From Roseicyclus marinus (GTDB lineage Bacteria > Pseudomonadota > Alphaproteobacteria > Rhodobacterales > Rhodobacteraceae), in NCBI RefSeq assembly GCF_030163795.1, contig NZ_JASJOF010000001.1, positions 248,001-312,000 on the forward strand: a stretch of DNA of 64,000 nucleotides, in the 5' to 3' direction. Position numbers and translations under genes: made by a program. The notes under the pieces were generated by a model. That model ran no database searches. It worked only from the letters and a program-made list of their open reading frames with translations, and was not told the DNA's origin. Positions 62,429 through 64,000 of this stretch are shown in pieces. Within the stretch, counting starts at the first letter, position 1; each line of letters starts with the position of its first letter.

Positions 62429-63101
62429 AGCGCAGGCCCTTTTGCGCCAGCTTTCCGCGCATGTCGTAGATGTCGAGGCCCAGTTCGCCCGCGGCGAGGC
62501 GGGCGCGCTTCGCCTCTTCGGCGGCAAGGCGGGATTGGGCGCTGGCGAGAACCGTCGCCGCCTCGTCGCGGCGCACAACGACCACGCCGTCATCATCGGC
62601 CACGATCACGTCGCCCGCCTCGATCGCCTGTCCGCCACAGACGATGGGCACGTTAACCGACCCTACCGTTTCCTTGACCGTTCCCTGCGCACTGACCGCC
62701 TTGCTCCAGACCGGGAAACCCATCTCGCGCAGGTCGCGGATGTCGCGCACGCCCGCGTCGATCACGAGGCCCATGCATCCGCGCGCCATGGCGGAGGTTG
62801 CCAGAAGATCACCGAAATAGCCGTCGGTGCAGGGCGAGGTGGGGGCCAGAACAAGGATGTCACCCGCCTGTATCTGTTCGATGGCGACATGCAGCATCCA
62901 GTTATCCCCGGGTGGCGCGCTGATCGTCACGGCGGAACCCGCGATGGCCGCACCGGGCCATATCGGGCGCAGGTGGGGCGCAAGGCAACCGCGCCGCCCT
63001 TGCGCCTCGTGGACCGTGGCGACCCCGGCCTTGGCAAGGCCCGCGATGATTGTTGCATCGGCCCGCTCCACGTTCTGGATCACCACGCCACCCATCGCCA
63101 T
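62421..63101 (-). CDS. galC: 4-carboxy-4-hydroxy-2-oxoadipate aldolase/oxaloacetate decarboxylase
   Basis: About 226 residues, the usual size for LigK/GalC/ProA. Core: [23 protein letters not shown] and [22 protein letters not shown], giving the metal- and pyruvate-binding G-D...R-D motif; [13 protein letters not shown] is also family-typical. Splits the C7 acid to pyruvate and oxaloacetate. A start at 63095 (GGAG eight bases upstream) is equally possible. Confidence 0.88.
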   Translation of the reverse strand: MAMGGVVIQNVERADATIIAGLAKAGVATVHEAQGRRGCLAPHLRPIWPGAAIAGSAVTISAPPGDNWMLHVAIEQIQAGDILVLAPTSPCTDGYFGDLLATSAMARGCMGLVIDAGVRDIRDLREMGFPVWSKAVSAQGTVKETVGSVNVPIVCGGQAIEAGDVIVADDDGVVVVRRDEAATVLASAQSRLAAEEAKRARLAAGELGLDIYDMRGKLAQKGLRYV

Positions 63102-63147
63102 TCTCCCATCCCTGTTCTGCGCGGGGTCTGGTGTCCGCGCGCGTGTC

Positions 63148-63879
63148 TCAAAGCTCGTCAACCGTGCGCGGGAAGATCGACTGGAACCCTTCGGCGTAGC
63201 GGCAGTCGCGCCCGCCCGATTGGCCGCCGGAATTGCGCTTGAAATGGTTCGCGCGCTGTTCCGCGACGCGCGTGTAATATTCCCACAGATGAACCTGCCC
63301 GTTCATCTTTTCCATCGCCGCGCGCTTCTGGTCCCAGACCGGCGTGATGTCGAGGAAGGTGTCCGGCTTCCACCCCATCTGTTCGGTCTGGTGCGGCTCG
63401 AACAGGTAGAGTTGCGGCGCGCTCAGCACCTTTTCGCCGGGATTGTGGCCCCAGGCCTGCGCGATCATCCGGCATTCGAGCGCCACCTGCGTCATGTACA
63501 TGTGGTCGGTGTTGTAGGGGTCATATTGCGAGTGGCTCATCATGAAGGCAGGTTGCACCGCGCGGATCAGGTCGACGAGCCGCATCTTGTCGTCTTGCGA
63601 CAGGTGCAGCGGGTAATCCCCCAGATCGAAACATTCCAAGCGATGGACCCCGAGGGCCTCGGCGGCGGCTTCGGCTTCGGCCCGGCGGATCGCCTTGACC
63701 TCGTCGAGCGTCCTGCCCTCTTTCCACAGTTTCGCGCTTTCGCCGCGTTCGCCAAAGGACATGCAGGCCACCGTCACATCATAACCCAGCTTGGCATGAA
63801 GCGCGATGGCCCCGCCGCAGCGCCAGACGAAATCGGCGGCATGTGCTGACAGGATGAGGGCAGTCTTGCGGGCGGTCAT
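63148..63879 (-). CDS. galB: PIG-L-type 4-oxalomesaconate hydratase
   Basis: 243 residues of the zinc-dependent PIG-L/LmbE family. Metal site HAAD (His/Asp, residues about 13-16) and a late His in [13 protein letters not shown]. Pseudomonas GalB is a PIG-L protein hydrating 4-oxalomesaconate to 4-carboxy-4-hydroxy-2-oxoadipate; this gene has the same partners (galC, galD). Start at 63879. First gene of the minus-strand operon. Confidence 0.85.
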   Translation of the reverse strand: MTARKTALILSAHAADFVWRCGGAIALHAKLGYDVTVACMSFGERGESAKLWKEGRTLDEVKAIRRAEAEAAAEALGVHRLECFDLGDYPLHLSQDDKMRLVDLIRAVQPAFMMSHSQYDPYNTDHMYMTQVALECRMIAQAWGHNPGEKVLSAPQLYLFEPHQTEQMGWKPDTFLDITPVWDQKRAAMEKMNGQVHLWEYYTRVAEQRANHFKRNSGGQSGGRDCRYAEGFQSIFPRTVDEL

Positions 63880-63971
63880 GGCGGGGCCTTTTGACTTGGA
63901 AACACTGACCGACCGTTCCACGCTGCCCCGTTTCGGGGCAATTCGAAAGCCCGTTCATCAGCATAAGTTTT

Positions 63972-63980
63972 TGCTATAAT
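63972..63980 (+). promoter_or_regulatory. Possible extended -10 promoter reading out of the window
   Basis: TGCTATAAT matches an extended -10 element with a perfect TATAAT at 63975-63980 on the plus strand. It would drive a divergent gene (perhaps the regulator of the gal-like operon) beginning at or beyond the right edge; an ATG lies at 63992. Confidence 0.3.
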
Positions 63981-64000
63981 GGAATTGCGACATGCGCCGA

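Overview
The window is chromosomal DNA of a high-GC alphaproteobacterium, most likely Rhodobacteraceae (Roseobacter/Paracoccus-like). The evidence is family-level: small envelope proteins typical of that group, dense operons with ATGA or TGATG stop/start overlaps, TctD/TctE-TctCA and TcuAB gene sets, and a tRNA-Arg(UCU) with an encoded CCA. No identification by database search was possible. I see no insertion sequence, phage, CRISPR array or replication origin.

Region by region. (1) 0-8 kb: a transglutaminase-like protein, then small envelope/stress proteins (Thivi_2564-type, DUF3185-type, DUF883/YqjD-type plus a holin-like partner, two OmpA-family proteins, tiny membrane and unknown proteins) around a Crp/Fnr-type regulator. 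The spacers share a degenerate 5-4-5 palindrome, CTGAT-N4-GTTAG, which I propose as that regulator's operator. A three-hairpin small-RNA candidate lies at about 5.13-5.25 kb. (2) 8-12.6 kb: a four-gene operon (NTF2-like, GNAT, MFS, amino-acid-synthesis family), two overlapping genes with N-terminal LuxR helix-turn-helix domains, and a recombination scar holding pieces of three broken genes. (3) 12.6-20.3 kb: RidA and Asp/Glu-hydantoin racemase genes, a complete Dpp/Gsi-type peptide ABC transporter and a divergent GntR regulator. (4) 20.3-25 kb: an NnrU-like membrane protein, a renalase-like FAD protein and a large cache-PAS-GGDEF-EAL protein. (5) 25.5-29 kb: a cobalamin riboswitch and a FecCD-type B12 ABC transporter. 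(6) 29-36 kb: a GMC oxidoreductase with its Tat-exported small subunit, a glyoxalase, an RHH regulator, a class II aldolase with a divergent LysR, a small protein coupled to a GAF-GGDEF cyclase, and the tRNA.

(7) 36-42 kb: a GNAT gene, the DabB-DabA inorganic-carbon pump and a soluble chemoreceptor. (8) 42-47 kb: a complete D-glucuronate operon, uxuA-uxuB-kinase-uxaC, leading from hexuronate to KDPG. (9) 47-51.6 kb: GntR-tcuA-tcuB for tricarballylate oxidation, divergent from an AbrB-type permease. (10) 51.6-63.9 kb: TctE/TctD two-component genes divergent from tctC and a fused tctA-tctB, followed by a PrpF-type isomerase, a ThDP enzyme and a D-2-hydroxyacid dehydrogenase. A galB-galC-galD-rraA-like operon for the lower gallate/4-oxalomesaconate pathway converges on them.

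Overall the window describes a versatile heterotroph importing peptides, B12, tricarboxylates and hexuronates. The parts I would look at again are the 5-4-5 motif set, the sRNA candidate, the scar at 12.35-12.60 kb, the unexplained B12 leader, and the 51.6-63.9 kb catabolic locus, whose full substrate pathway I cannot name.
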